64,000 bases of DNA, from NCBI RefSeq assembly GCF_002192455.1, contig NZ_CP021744.1, positions 1,984,001 through 2,048,000 on the forward strand. Direction: 5' to 3'. Of the stretch, positions 44,537 through 52,566 are shown in pieces. A program made the position numbers and the translations under genes. How positions within the stretch are numbered: the first letter of the stretch is position 1; each line of letters begins with the position of its first letter. Source of the stretch: Streptomyces albireticuli. Lineage in GTDB: Bacteria > Actinomycetota > Actinomycetes > Streptomycetales > Streptomycetaceae. The notes under the pieces are model-generated. The model was not told the origin of the DNA. It was given only the letters and a program-made list of their open reading frames with translations, and ran no database searches.

Positions 44537-45331
44537 ATGCGGGCGATACCAGATCAGCAGAGTGTGCGCTTCAATATTCTGGGTCCCCTGGAATGCTGGT
44601 ACGCCGGTGAACGGGTGCGGCTGGGCGGCCGGGTGCAGGAGCGCGTGCTCATCGCCCTGCTGCTGGAAGCCGGCCGGGTCGTGTCCGTGGACCGGCTGGT
44701 CGAGGCGGTCTGGGACGGCCGCCCGCCCGCGACGGCGGTCCGGCAGATCCGCAAGGGCGTGGCGGAGCTGCGGCGCCGGCTGCCGGCCGGCCCGCGGCTG
44801 GTGCTGACCGACGGGCCCGGCTACCGGACGGCCGTGGCGGTCGAGCAGGTGGACCTGCTGCTCTTCCACGCCCACCTGGGATCCGCGCGCGAGGAGCTGG
44901 CCGCGGGCCGGCCCGCGCGGGCGCTCCCCCTGCTGCGCGCGGCCCTCGCGCTGTGGCGCGGCCCGCGGGCGGCGGGCGCCGGCGGCCGGGTGCTGGAGGC
45001 GGCGTCGGCCGCGCTGGAGGAGCACCGGCTGCGGGCCACCGAGCAGTTGTGCGCGCTCCGGCTGGAGCTCGGCCGCGACACCGGTGACCTGGTGGGCGAG
45101 CTGCGGGAGCTGGTCGAGGCGTACCCGCTGCGGGAGACGCTGCGCGCGCAGCTGATGCGGGCGCTGTACCTCGCGGGCCGACAGGCCGAGGCGCTGACGG
45201 AATTCGCGCGGGTGCGCGCGTATCTGTCGGAGGAACTCGGTGTGGACCCGAGCCGGGAACTGGTGCGGATGCACGCGGACATTCTGCGGCGCGGGACGGT
45301 TCTCCCGGGTGTCACGGGAGCGTTTCCGTAA
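44537..45331 (+). CDS. SARP-family transcriptional activator
   Basis: 264 aa. ATG 44537 follows an AGGA site. It has an N-terminal OmpR-like winged helix (FNILGPLECWYAGERVRLGG through the recognition helix region AVRQIRKGVAELRRRL, about 9-95) and a bacterial transcriptional activation domain (about 100-255), the minimal size of Streptomyces antibiotic regulatory proteins. SARPs bind direct heptamers spaced 11 bp apart, and exactly such repeats lie 34 bp downstream of its stop, in front of the FMN reductase gene. It is very likely the pathway activator of the right-hand locus. Confidence 0.94.
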   Translation: MRAIPDQQSVRFNILGPLECWYAGERVRLGGRVQERVLIALLLEAGRVVSVDRLVEAVWDGRPPATAVRQIRKGVAELRRRLPAGPRLVLTDGPGYRTAVAVEQVDLLLFHAHLGSAREELAAGRPARALPLLRAALALWRGPRAAGAGGRVLEAASAALEEHRLRATEQLCALRLELGRDTGDLVGELRELVEAYPLRETLRAQLMRALYLAGRQAEALTEFARVRAYLSEELGVDPSRELVRMHADILRRGTVLPGVTGAFP

Positions 45332-45365
45332 AGTGCCCCGGGGTTCCGGGAGGAAATCCGGGTGC

Positions 45366-45394
45366 GGTATCGGAGAGGTACCGCTCCGGTATCG
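45366..45394 (+). promoter_or_regulatory. SARP box: three heptamers with exact 11-bp period
   Basis: GGTATCG (45366-45372), GGTACCG (45377-45383) and GGTATCG (45388-45394) repeat at exactly 11-bp steps. A possible -10 element GATTCT (45403-45408) follows eight bases after the last repeat, as in known SARP promoters. The start codon of the FMN reductase is at 45461. Confidence 0.8.
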
Positions 45395-45460
45395 GCGAGG
45401 GGGATTCTGTTGTCGTGGCACCGGCCTTGCCGGGCCGGCGACCGGAGGGCGGAGGCCGGA

Positions 45461-46042
45461 ATGACCAGGGTGGTTCTGATTTCGGGAAGCCTGCGCCGCG
45501 GTTCCGTGAATTCCGCGGCGCTGCGCGCCGTGCGCCGCATCGTGGAGAGCGCGCCGGGCGCCCCGGAGGTGGTCTCGCTGCCCATCGGCCGGCTGCCGTT
45601 CTACGACGGGGACGTCGAGCGCTCCGGTACGGCACCGGCGGTGTCGGCCGCGCGCGCCCTGGTCGCGGCCGCCGACGCCCTCGTGATCAGCACCCCTTCG
45701 TACAACGGCGCGGTGCCGGGGGTGCTCAAGAACGCGCTGGACTGGCTGTCCCGCCCGGACGGCGCGAGTCCGCTCACCGGCAGGGTCGTGGCCGTGCTGA
45801 GCGCCTCGCCGAGCGGCCGGGGGGCGATCGACGCGCAGCCCGCGCTGATGGACCTGCTCGACGCCTGTGAGGCGGTCGTCGTCGAGCACCCGCCCGTGGC
45901 CGTCCGCCGGGCGGACCGCCGCCTGGACGAGGCGGGCGAGATGAACGACCCGGAGGTGCTGGCCGCCCTGCGCGAGCTGGTCGACGCCACCTTCGAAGCG
46001 GTGGCGATCCTGGCGGACCAGAAGCGGTCGGTGTCCGCCTGA
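45461..46042 (+). CDS. NADPH-dependent FMN reductase family protein
   Basis: 193 aa, ATG 45461 after GGAGG at six bases. The FMN phosphate loop ISGSLRRGSVNSAALR lies near 8-22, with STPSYNGAVPGVLKNALDWL near 77-96, the classic motifs of the SsuE/azoreductase-like flavodoxin fold. It is the first gene of the SARP-controlled operon with GTP cyclohydrolase II and the WD40 gene. It may supply reduced flavin or act on a pathway redox step; no cognate monooxygenase is seen in the window. Confidence 0.9.
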   Translation: MTRVVLISGSLRRGSVNSAALRAVRRIVESAPGAPEVVSLPIGRLPFYDGDVERSGTAPAVSAARALVAAADALVISTPSYNGAVPGVLKNALDWLSRPDGASPLTGRVVAVLSASPSGRGAIDAQPALMDLLDACEAVVVEHPPVAVRRADRRLDEAGEMNDPEVLAALRELVDATFEAVAILADQKRSVSA

Positions 46043-46078
46043 CGAGGCCGGCCCGCCCCCGGCGCAGTTGCGACGCGC

Positions 46079-46097
46079 GGTCTCCGGTGCGGAGACC
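46079..46097 (+). promoter_or_regulatory. Intercistronic hairpin before GTP cyclohydrolase II
   Basis: GGTCTCCG-GTG-CGGAGACC (46079-46097) is a perfect 8-bp stem in the 75-bp spacer, ending nine bases before the ribosome-binding site. It may modulate expression or RNA stability. Confidence 0.4.
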
Positions 46098-46117
46098 CGG
46101 ACATCGGAGGTTGCCGT

Positions 46118-46834
46118 ATGAAGTCCCCCCTCACGGGCCTGCCCGCCCACCGGGCGCCGGCCCGCCGTGTGCCCGCGCCCCGGGCCCGTACCGCCGAGGA
46201 GCCGCGGATCCGCAACGAGGTCCGGATCCCGCTGCACCTGGGCGGCGGTCCGGCGCTGGACGCGACCGTGGCCACCTTCGACGGGCTGCCCGACGGCCTG
46301 GAGCACCTGGCGGTCCGCTTCCCCGGTACGCCCCCGCCGGGAGCGGCGCGGGCCGCCGCGGTCCCGCCCCTGGTGCGGCTGCACTCGGAGTGCATGACCG
46401 GGGACGTCTTCGGGTCGGCCCGGTGCGACTGCGGGCCGCAGCTGCACGAGGCGCTGCGGCGGGTCGCGGCCGCCGGCGGCTGCCTGCTGTACCTGCGCCA
46501 GGAGGGCCGGGGCATCGGTCTGTACAACAAGCTGGACGCCTACCGGCTCCAGGACGGCGGCCTCGACACCTACGCCGCCAACCGGGCCCTCGGGCTCGCC
46601 GACGACCTGCGCGACTACACCAGCGCGGCGTGCATGCTGCGCGCGCTGGGCCACGACGAGATCGACCTGCTGACCAACAACCCGGACAAGCCGGCCCAGT
46701 TGTCGTCCCACGGCATCAGGGTCCGCCGGGTCGTCCCCACGGGCGTCTTCGCCAACCGGCACAACCTGCGCTATCTGACGGCGAAGGTCACCCGCACCGC
46801 GCACACCATCGACCTGGAAGGTGCCTCACGATGA
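46118..46834 (+). CDS. ribA: Stand-alone GTP cyclohydrolase II (ToxB-like)
   Basis: 238 aa, ATG 46118 after GGAGG. The zinc-site cysteines are C92, C103 and C105 (SECMTGDVFGSARCDCG), and RQEGRGIGLYNKLDAY and LLTNNPDK complete the family core. The enzyme opens the GTP imidazole ring to give 2,5-diamino-6-ribosylamino-4(3H)-pyrimidinone 5'-phosphate. No fused DHBP synthase domain is present, unlike the housekeeping RibBA common in Streptomyces. It is followed by a WD40 gene with an ATGA overlap; the pair resembles toxB-toxC of toxoflavin clusters. A role in azapteridine synthesis is inferred from this context. Confidence 0.95.
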   Translation: MKSPLTGLPAHRAPARRVPAPRARTAEEPRIRNEVRIPLHLGGGPALDATVATFDGLPDGLEHLAVRFPGTPPPGAARAAAVPPLVRLHSECMTGDVFGSARCDCGPQLHEALRRVAAAGGCLLYLRQEGRGIGLYNKLDAYRLQDGGLDTYAANRALGLADDLRDYTSAACMLRALGHDEIDLLTNNPDKPAQLSSHGIRVRRVVPTGVFANRHNLRYLTAKVTRTAHTIDLEGASR

Positions 46835-48513
46835 TCCGCCACCACGGCCCGATCAGCGGGATCGCCGCGTTCGGCGGCGCGCGCGTCGCCACGGCGGGCT
46901 ACGACAACCAGCTGATCCTCTGGGACGCGGCCGCCCGGCTGCCCCTCGCCCGCGCCTCGCACGACCACCTGGCCAACCAGGTGACGTTCAGCCCGGACGG
47001 GAGGTACGTCCTCAGCTCCTCCAGCGACTACACGGCCCGGCTGTGGTCCGTGCCGGAGCTGAAGCTCACCGCGGTCTTCGCCGACCAGGCCGACGACGTG
47101 GAGATGTCGGTCTTCCACCCGACGCGGGAGCTGGTCGCCACCGCCTCCCGGGACGCGCTGGTGCGGGTCTACGACTTCACCGGCACCCTGCTCGCCCGGT
47201 TCGCCGGGCACGGCGCGGACGTCATATCGGTGGAGTGGCTGGGCGACTCCGACGAGCTGCTGTCGTCCAGCGACGACGGCACCGTCAAGCGCTGGTCACT
47301 GGCGACCGGCGGGCTGGTGTCGACCATCGACCTGGCGGGGGTGGAGACCGACACCATCGCGATCACCCGGGAGGGCGTGGTCTACGCCGGGAACGACGAC
47401 GGCGAGATCATCCGGATCGACGGCGACGCCGTGCGGAACTTCCCCGCGCACGCCGCGGGCATCAAGCGGCTGGTGTACCACGCCGGTTCGGGCGCCCTGG
47501 TGAGCCTGAGCTACGACCGCACCGTGCGGATCTGGGACACCGCGGGCGAGCTGTCCCTGACCTCCGCCTCGGAGTTCCCGGCGGAGATCTGGGCCCGGTC
47601 GTGCGCGTTCCTGGACGAACGGACGCTGGTCTTCGCGACGTTCGGCTCGACGTACGCGACGTACGACATCGCGGGTGACGCCTGGGACCTGTCGGGCGTG
47701 GAGGGCACCGGCTGTGTGAACGCGGTGACGACGGACGGGGGCCGGCGGTACACCATCGGGGACGCCGGGGTGCTGAAGGCGGACGGGGTGCCGGTGGCCG
47801 AGGTGGGCAGCCTGTGCAACTTCCTGGTGAGCGCCGGCGGGCTGCTGCTGACGGGCGGCCAGCTGGGCCGGGTCTTCGACGCCACCACCGGTGAGGTCCT
47901 GCACCAGCACCGCTCGCCGCTCAACTGCGCCGCCGCGTTCACCAAGGACGGGGTGCCGCACGTGGTGATCGGCGCCTACACCGGCGAGGGCCTCGTGTTC
48001 TCCGTCGGCCCGGACCGCAGGCTCACGCCGGTGACCACCCTGCCGCTGGCGGAGAACGCGGTGAAGGGCGTCGCCGCCTCGGCGGACCGGATCTTCGCGG
48101 TCTGCGCGGGCGCCTCGGCCTCGTGGTTCGCGGTCGGCACCTTCGGCCTGATCCGCCGGATCGACACCGCGCACGACAAGATCGCCAACGGTTGCGCGGC
48201 GCTGCCCGGCGGGGCGTTCGCGAGCGTCAGCCGGGATCTCAAGCTGCGCCTGTGGGACGCCTCCGGCCGGCCGTGGACCCTGGACACGCCGCACGACCAC
48301 TCGGTGAAGTGCGTCGCCGCCTCGCCCGACGGCCGGTGGGTGGCCACCGGCTCGTACGCGGGCCGGGTCGCGGTCTACGACACCCGCACCCACACCTGGG
48401 CGCCGGCGGTCCGGCCGACCACCGCCGGGGTGTCGAGCCTGCACCACGACGCGGAGCACGGCCGCTTCCTGGCCGGGTCCTACGACGGGCGGGTGTACGA
48501 GATCCCGCTCTGA
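46831..48513 (+). CDS. WD40-repeat protein (ToxC-like)
   Basis: 560 aa, all WD40 beta-propeller repeats, perhaps two propellers: repeat ends include DNQLILWD, DYTARLWS, DGTVKRWS, DRTVRIWD and DLKLRLWD. No kinase or signal peptide is present. ATG 46831 overlaps the GTP cyclohydrolase stop (ATGA). Free-standing WD40 proteins directly after a GTP cyclohydrolase II are a mark of toxoflavin clusters (ToxC), where the function is not settled. It could be a scaffold or an unusual enzyme. Confidence 0.93.
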   Translation: MIRHHGPISGIAAFGGARVATAGYDNQLILWDAAARLPLARASHDHLANQVTFSPDGRYVLSSSSDYTARLWSVPELKLTAVFADQADDVEMSVFHPTRELVATASRDALVRVYDFTGTLLARFAGHGADVISVEWLGDSDELLSSSDDGTVKRWSLATGGLVSTIDLAGVETDTIAITREGVVYAGNDDGEIIRIDGDAVRNFPAHAAGIKRLVYHAGSGALVSLSYDRTVRIWDTAGELSLTSASEFPAEIWARSCAFLDERTLVFATFGSTYATYDIAGDAWDLSGVEGTGCVNAVTTDGGRRYTIGDAGVLKADGVPVAEVGSLCNFLVSAGGLLLTGGQLGRVFDATTGEVLHQHRSPLNCAAAFTKDGVPHVVIGAYTGEGLVFSVGPDRRLTPVTTLPLAENAVKGVAASADRIFAVCAGASASWFAVGTFGLIRRIDTAHDKIANGCAALPGGAFASVSRDLKLRLWDASGRPWTLDTPHDHSVKCVAASPDGRWVATGSYAGRVAVYDTRTHTWAPAVRPTTAGVSSLHHDAEHGRFLAGSYDGRVYEIPL

Positions 48514-48535
48514 GCGGCCGGGCGGGAACGGCGGA

Positions 48536-48565
48536 GGGGCCGGAAGCCTTCGGGCTTCCGGCCCC
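48536..48565. terminator. Strong bidirectional terminator
   Basis: A perfect 13-bp stem (48536-48548 / 48553-48565) with a TTCG tetraloop lies between the convergent WD40 and SUMF1-like genes. Confidence 0.9.
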
Positions 48566-48597
48566 TGGCGCGTACGGGACCCGGTGGCGCGGTGCGC

Positions 48598-49578
48598 TCA
48601 GGGCCGTACGCCCGTGGCGACGCGCAGCCCCACCGGGTACAGCGGGCCGGGGAAGGCGCCGTGCCGGCGGCGGGTGCGGGTGAGGTCGCCGAAACGGGAG
48701 AAGCTGCCGCCGCGCGCCACCCGGTACTCCTCCCCCAGCGTCTGGACGAGGTGGTCGGCCACGTACGGGCCGCCCGGGTAGGGCACGTAGGGGTCGGCGA
48801 CGTACTCCTCGACGTTGCCCCCCATGTCGTAGGCGCCGCACGGCGCCCGGCCGGCCGGGAAGGCGCCGACCGGCGTCGTCTGGTGCACCCCGGACTCGCG
48901 GGTGTTGGCGGCCCCCGGGTCGAAGTCCTCGCCCCAGGGGAACTCCGAGCCGCTCGCGCCCTTGGCCGCGTGCTCCCACTCGGCCTCCGTGGGCAGCCGC
49001 CAGGGGTGGCCGGTGGTCCCGGTGAGCCAGGCCGCGAAGGCGTCGGCGTCCTCCGGGCGGACGCCCGCGACGGGGTGGTTGCCGCGGTCGTAGGGGAAGG
49101 CGCCCAGGTACCAGGTGCTGGGGCGCTCGGCGCGGCCGGTGCGGTCGAGGAAGGTGCGGTACTCCCAGTTGGTCACCGGGTAGGTGCCGATCCAGAAGTC
49201 GTCCAGGCGGACGGTGCGCTGGGGGGTCTCCTTCTCGATCCAGGGCCTCTCCACGCCCACGTGCTCCCAGTCCCGGACGACGGGGTCGACCTCCTCCGCC
49301 CGGAGCCCGATCTCGACGGTGCCGCCGGCGACGAAGCTGGTGGCGGGGGTGCGGCCGATGCGCGGGTCGCCGATGAGGGCGAGCACCCCGCCGGCGGCGA
49401 GCCGCTCGGCGACGGTCGCCTCCGGGTCCTCCACGATGGCGGCGAGCTGCCCGGGGTCGGCGCGGCGCAGCGCGGCGACGGCGTTCTCGCTGGGCCGCAG
49501 CGTGCGGGGGCACACCAGGGGCGCGTGTTCCTGGAAGTGCGGCGAATGGGCAAGATCCTGGAGCCTCAGACCACTCAT
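48598..49578 (-). CDS. Sulfatase-modifying-factor (FGE-fold) protein, ToxD-like
   Basis: 326 aa, ATG 49578 after AGGAGAGG. The C-terminal two thirds form a formylglycine-generating-enzyme fold (FWIGTYPVTNWEYRTFL, WRLPTEAEWEHAAKG, YDMGGNVEEYVAD, RVARGGSFSRFGD). The cysteines that FGE uses near the GGSW motif are absent (here GGSFSRFGDLTRTRRR), so it is not a sulfatase-activating enzyme. The fold is also used by C-type iron oxidases and by ToxD of toxoflavin clusters. It is the last gene of the chorismate operon, 59 bp after aroA. Confidence 0.9.
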   Translation of the reverse strand: MSGLRLQDLAHSPHFQEHAPLVCPRTLRPSENAVAALRRADPGQLAAIVEDPEATVAERLAAGGVLALIGDPRIGRTPATSFVAGGTVEIGLRAEEVDPVVRDWEHVGVERPWIEKETPQRTVRLDDFWIGTYPVTNWEYRTFLDRTGRAERPSTWYLGAFPYDRGNHPVAGVRPEDADAFAAWLTGTTGHPWRLPTEAEWEHAAKGASGSEFPWGEDFDPGAANTRESGVHQTTPVGAFPAGRAPCGAYDMGGNVEEYVADPYVPYPGGPYVADHLVQTLGEEYRVARGGSFSRFGDLTRTRRRHGAFPGPLYPVGLRVATGVRP

Positions 49579-49637
49579 GTCCTCTCCTGGGTGAGGGGCG
49601 GTGTCCGGGTGTCCGGACGAAGGGGAGGTGCGGGTGT

Positions 49638-50927
49638 TCAGCGGGGGGCGTCCGGCGGGAGCGTGTGCTCCGGGAAGAGCCGGTGCAGCTCGGTGTGGAA
49701 GCCGGGGAAGGTCTTGGCGACGCAGCCGGGGTCGTCGAGGGTGAGGGTGCCGGGCGCGGCCAGGCCGAGCACGGAGAAGGCCATGGCGATCCGGTGGTCG
49801 CGGTGGCAGGCGATGCGGGTGGGCCGCGGGGTGCCGGGGTGGACGGTGAGCCGGTCGGGTCCCTCCTCGCAGGCGATGCCGCAGGCGCGGAGGTTCCCGG
49901 CGACGGCGGCGACCCGGTCGGACTCCTTGAGCCGGGCGTGGGCGACGCCGCGCACGGTGATCGGGGCGTCGGCGAGCGGGGCGATGGCGGCGAGCGTCAT
50001 GAACGTGTCCGAGATGTCGCCCATGTCGATGTCGAAGCCGCCGCGCAGCGGCCCGGTCCCGGCGACCGTGGTGGCGCTCTCCCCCACCTCCACCCGGGCC
50101 CCGGCCCGGCGCAGCACCTCGACGAAGCGCAGGTCGCCCTGGACGCTGTGGGTGCCGAGGCCGGGCACGGTGACGGCGCGCCCGGTGACGGCGGCCGCGG
50201 CGAAGACGTAGGAGGCGGTGGAGGCGTCCGGCTCGACGACCAGGTCGGCGGGGGCGCAGCCGCCGGGCCGTACGGTGATCCGGCCGTGCGGGCCCTCGGT
50301 GACGTCGGCGCCGAAGTGCCGCATGAGGGCCAGGGTCATGTCGAGGTAGGGGCGGCTGACGAGGCGGTGGACGTCGACGGTGAGCGGGGCGCGCATCAGG
50401 GGCGCGGCCATCAGCAGCCCGCTGAGGTACTGGCTGCTCAGGGAGGAGTCGAGGAGGAGCCGGCCGCCGTCGAGCCCGGTCGCGTCGAGGTGCAGCGGAG
50501 GGCCGTCCTCCGGCGCGGGGTGGACGGTGGCGCCGAGGCGTACGAGCGCGTCGGCGAGGGGGCGTTGCGGCCGGGCGCGCAGCTGGGGGGAGCCGTCGAA
50601 GACGAACTCGCCGTGCCCGGTGGCGGCGAAGGGCGGCAGGAAGCGGGCGGCGGTGCCGGCGTCGGCGCACCGGACGCGGGCGGGCCCGGTGGGGCCGCGG
50701 CCGGTGCCGGTGACCTCCCAGCAGCGGTCGCCGGGCGCGCCGCGGACGGTCACGCCGAGGGTGGCCAGGGCGGTCCGGAAGGCGACGGTGTCGTCGCTGA
50801 CGAGGGGCGCCCAGATCCCCGTGGTGCCACGGGCGACGGCGGCCAGCAGCAGGGCGCGGTTGGTGATGCTCTTGGAGCCGGGGATCCGCGCGGTCAGCGC
50901 GGTGTCGGGCGGCTGCCGGGTCGTCAT
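49638..50927 (-). CDS. aroA: 3-phosphoshikimate 1-carboxyvinyltransferase (EPSP synthase)
   Basis: 429 aa. ATG 50927 overlaps the upstream transaldolase-like stop (ATGA). The N-terminal PGSKSITNRALLLAA (Lys/Ser/Arg for substrate), the catalytic Asp in GDISDTFM, RLKESDR, the late HRDHRIAM and the terminal AKTFPGF are all present, so it should be active. It condenses shikimate-3-phosphate with PEP, the step before chorismate synthase. Being embedded in a biosynthetic operon, it is a second copy boosting chorismate for PhzE. Its sequence looks distant from the usual Streptomyces housekeeping enzyme. Confidence 0.95.
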   Translation of the reverse strand: MTTRQPPDTALTARIPGSKSITNRALLLAAVARGTTGIWAPLVSDDTVAFRTALATLGVTVRGAPGDRCWEVTGTGRGPTGPARVRCADAGTAARFLPPFAATGHGEFVFDGSPQLRARPQRPLADALVRLGATVHPAPEDGPPLHLDATGLDGGRLLLDSSLSSQYLSGLLMAAPLMRAPLTVDVHRLVSRPYLDMTLALMRHFGADVTEGPHGRITVRPGGCAPADLVVEPDASTASYVFAAAAVTGRAVTVPGLGTHSVQGDLRFVEVLRRAGARVEVGESATTVAGTGPLRGGFDIDMGDISDTFMTLAAIAPLADAPITVRGVAHARLKESDRVAAVAGNLRACGIACEEGPDRLTVHPGTPRPTRIACHRDHRIAMAFSVLGLAAPGTLTLDDPGCVAKTFPGFHTELHRLFPEHTLPPDAPR

Positions 50928-52084
50928 GGCGTCTCCTGGTGGGGGAAGGCGGGGGGACGGGCGTCGGGGCGGGGCCCGGCGGCGGCGTCCAGGGCGAGGG
51001 TCAGGGTGTCGAGGAGGCGGTGCCAGGAGCCGCTCCGCTCCTTGAGCGCCTCCGCCTCCAGACGGGCCGTCAGTTCGTGGTGGTCGATGCCGCACCACCG
51101 CAGGTGGCCGAGGAGGCGGCGGGCTTCCGCGTGCCCGGCGCCGGTCCAGGGCCGGCCGGCGGCGCCGTGGCCGGCGACGGCTTCGAGGGTCTCCTCGTCG
51201 AGTGCGGTGACGGTGGACCGGGCGAGCAGCCGGTCGGCGTAGCGGGTGTCGCGGTAGGCGGGGTTCCGTACGGTCGTGCCCGCCCAGAGCAGCCGCTGCG
51301 GGCGGGCGCCCCGCGCGGTGAGCCGGTGCCATCCCGGCCCGTCGAAGGCCGTCGCGTGCCGGGCGTGGACCAGGCGGGCGCGGGCACCCGCGGCGGTGCC
51401 GAGGAGGGCCCGCGCCTCCAGGGTGCCGTCCCGGGTGAGCAGGGCGTCCACGGCGGTGTCGACGGGCTCGGCGTGGAAGGAGGCGACCGAGGAGAGGGAG
51501 GCGAGGGCGCGGCCGGCCGCGCGGGCCCGTTCCAGGCCGTCGAGGTAGGCGTCGGCGACCTGCCCGTAGCGCTCGGCGGAGAAGACCAGGGTCGCCTGGA
51601 CGTTGATGCCCTCGGCGAGGCAGCCGGCGAGGGCGGTGAGGCCGGCGTCGGTGGCCGGGATGCCGACCATGGCGTTGGGCCGGGCGACCGCCCGCCACAG
51701 CGCGCGGGCCTCGGCGAGCGTCGCCGCGCTGTCGTGGGCGAGCCGGGGGTCGAGGCCGAGGGAGACCAGGCCGTCGACGCCGGCGGTCCGTTCGTGGACG
51801 GGCCGCAGCACGTCGCAGGCCCGCCGGGCGTCCGGCACGGTCAGTTCCCACAGGGCCCGGCCGGCGCCGGCGCCCCGGCGGGCCAGGTCGCGCAGCGGCT
51901 GTGCGTAGGCGCGGCCGGCCGCGACGGACCGGGCGAGGAACGCCGGGTCGGAGACAAGGCCGGCGACCCGCCGGTGGCGGATCAGCGCGGCCAGCGAGCC
52001 GTCGGCGAGCCGGTCCCGGGACAGGCCCGTGACCCACACCGAGACGCCCGCGGCCGCCAGCCGGCCGAGCCCGTCCCCGCTCAC
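50924..52084 (-). CDS. Transaldolase-like protein lacking the Schiff-base lysine
   Basis: 386 aa, GTG 52084 overlapping the upstream stop (GTGA). It shares the whole transaldolase layout with the paralogue at 56649-57770, but the catalytic motif NALVKIPATD is NAMVGIPATD here: residue 141 is Gly (codon at 51662-51664) instead of Lys. Without this Lys a class I aldol reaction is not expected. It may be a partner subunit for the other paralogue or the orphan transketolase domain, or it may have acquired a new function. It remains intact and translationally coupled, which argues against simple decay. Confidence 0.9.
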   Translation of the reverse strand: MSGDGLGRLAAAGVSVWVTGLSRDRLADGSLAALIRHRRVAGLVSDPAFLARSVAAGRAYAQPLRDLARRGAGAGRALWELTVPDARRACDVLRPVHERTAGVDGLVSLGLDPRLAHDSAATLAEARALWRAVARPNAMVGIPATDAGLTALAGCLAEGINVQATLVFSAERYGQVADAYLDGLERARAAGRALASLSSVASFHAEPVDTAVDALLTRDGTLEARALLGTAAGARARLVHARHATAFDGPGWHRLTARGARPQRLLWAGTTVRNPAYRDTRYADRLLARSTVTALDEETLEAVAGHGAAGRPWTGAGHAEARRLLGHLRWCGIDHHELTARLEAEALKERSGSWHRLLDTLTLALDAAAGPRPDARPPAFPHQETP

Positions 52085-52566
52085 GGGCGGTTCCCTCCCG
52101 GCCCGCGGGCCAGTCCGGCGCGGGCGGCCGCCGCGACCCGCTGGGCGGTCAGCCCGCCCTGCTCGTACAGGGCGCGGTACGAGGCGAAGGCGCCGGCGCC
52201 GTCCAGGCCGACGGTCTCGCGGGCCGGGCGCAGGAGCTGGTACCAGCCGAGTGCGGTGCCGGCGCCGACGGAGACGGTGGCGCGGGCGCCGGGCGGCAGG
52301 ACGGCGTCGCGGTACGCGGGGTCCTGCTCGTGGAACCACTTGGCGCAGGGCATGGCCACCACGCGGGTGGGGACGCCCTCGCGCTGGAGGATCCGCCGGG
52401 CGTCGAGGGCGACGGGCACCTCGGCCCCGGCGGCGACGAGCACGACGTCGGGGTCCCGGGGGCGGCCGGCCGCCTCGGCCTCGGTCAGGACGTAGCCGCC
52501 CCGGGCGACCCGGTCGGCGGCGGTGGCCGCGGGGGATCCCGGCGGCCGGGTGACGGTGGGGCTCAT
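52081..52566 (-). CDS. Stand-alone transketolase C-terminal domain
   Basis: 161 aa, ATG 52566 overlapping the phzE stop (ATGA). It matches only the C-terminal domain of transketolase (GGYVLTEAE, VVLVAAGAEVPVALDA, VVAMPCAKWFHEQD, LYEQGGLTAQRV). The thiamine-diphosphate and pyrimidine-binding domains, about 450 residues, are missing, and no other gene in the window supplies them. Both ends are coupled to neighbours, so it looks maintained. It could assemble with a transketolase half encoded elsewhere or be a remnant. Confidence 0.88.
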   Translation of the reverse strand: MSPTVTRPPGSPAATAADRVARGGYVLTEAEAAGRPRDPDVVLVAAGAEVPVALDARRILQREGVPTRVVAMPCAKWFHEQDPAYRDAVLPPGARATVSVGAGTALGWYQLLRPARETVGLDGAGAFASYRALYEQGGLTAQRVAAAARAGLARGPGGNRP

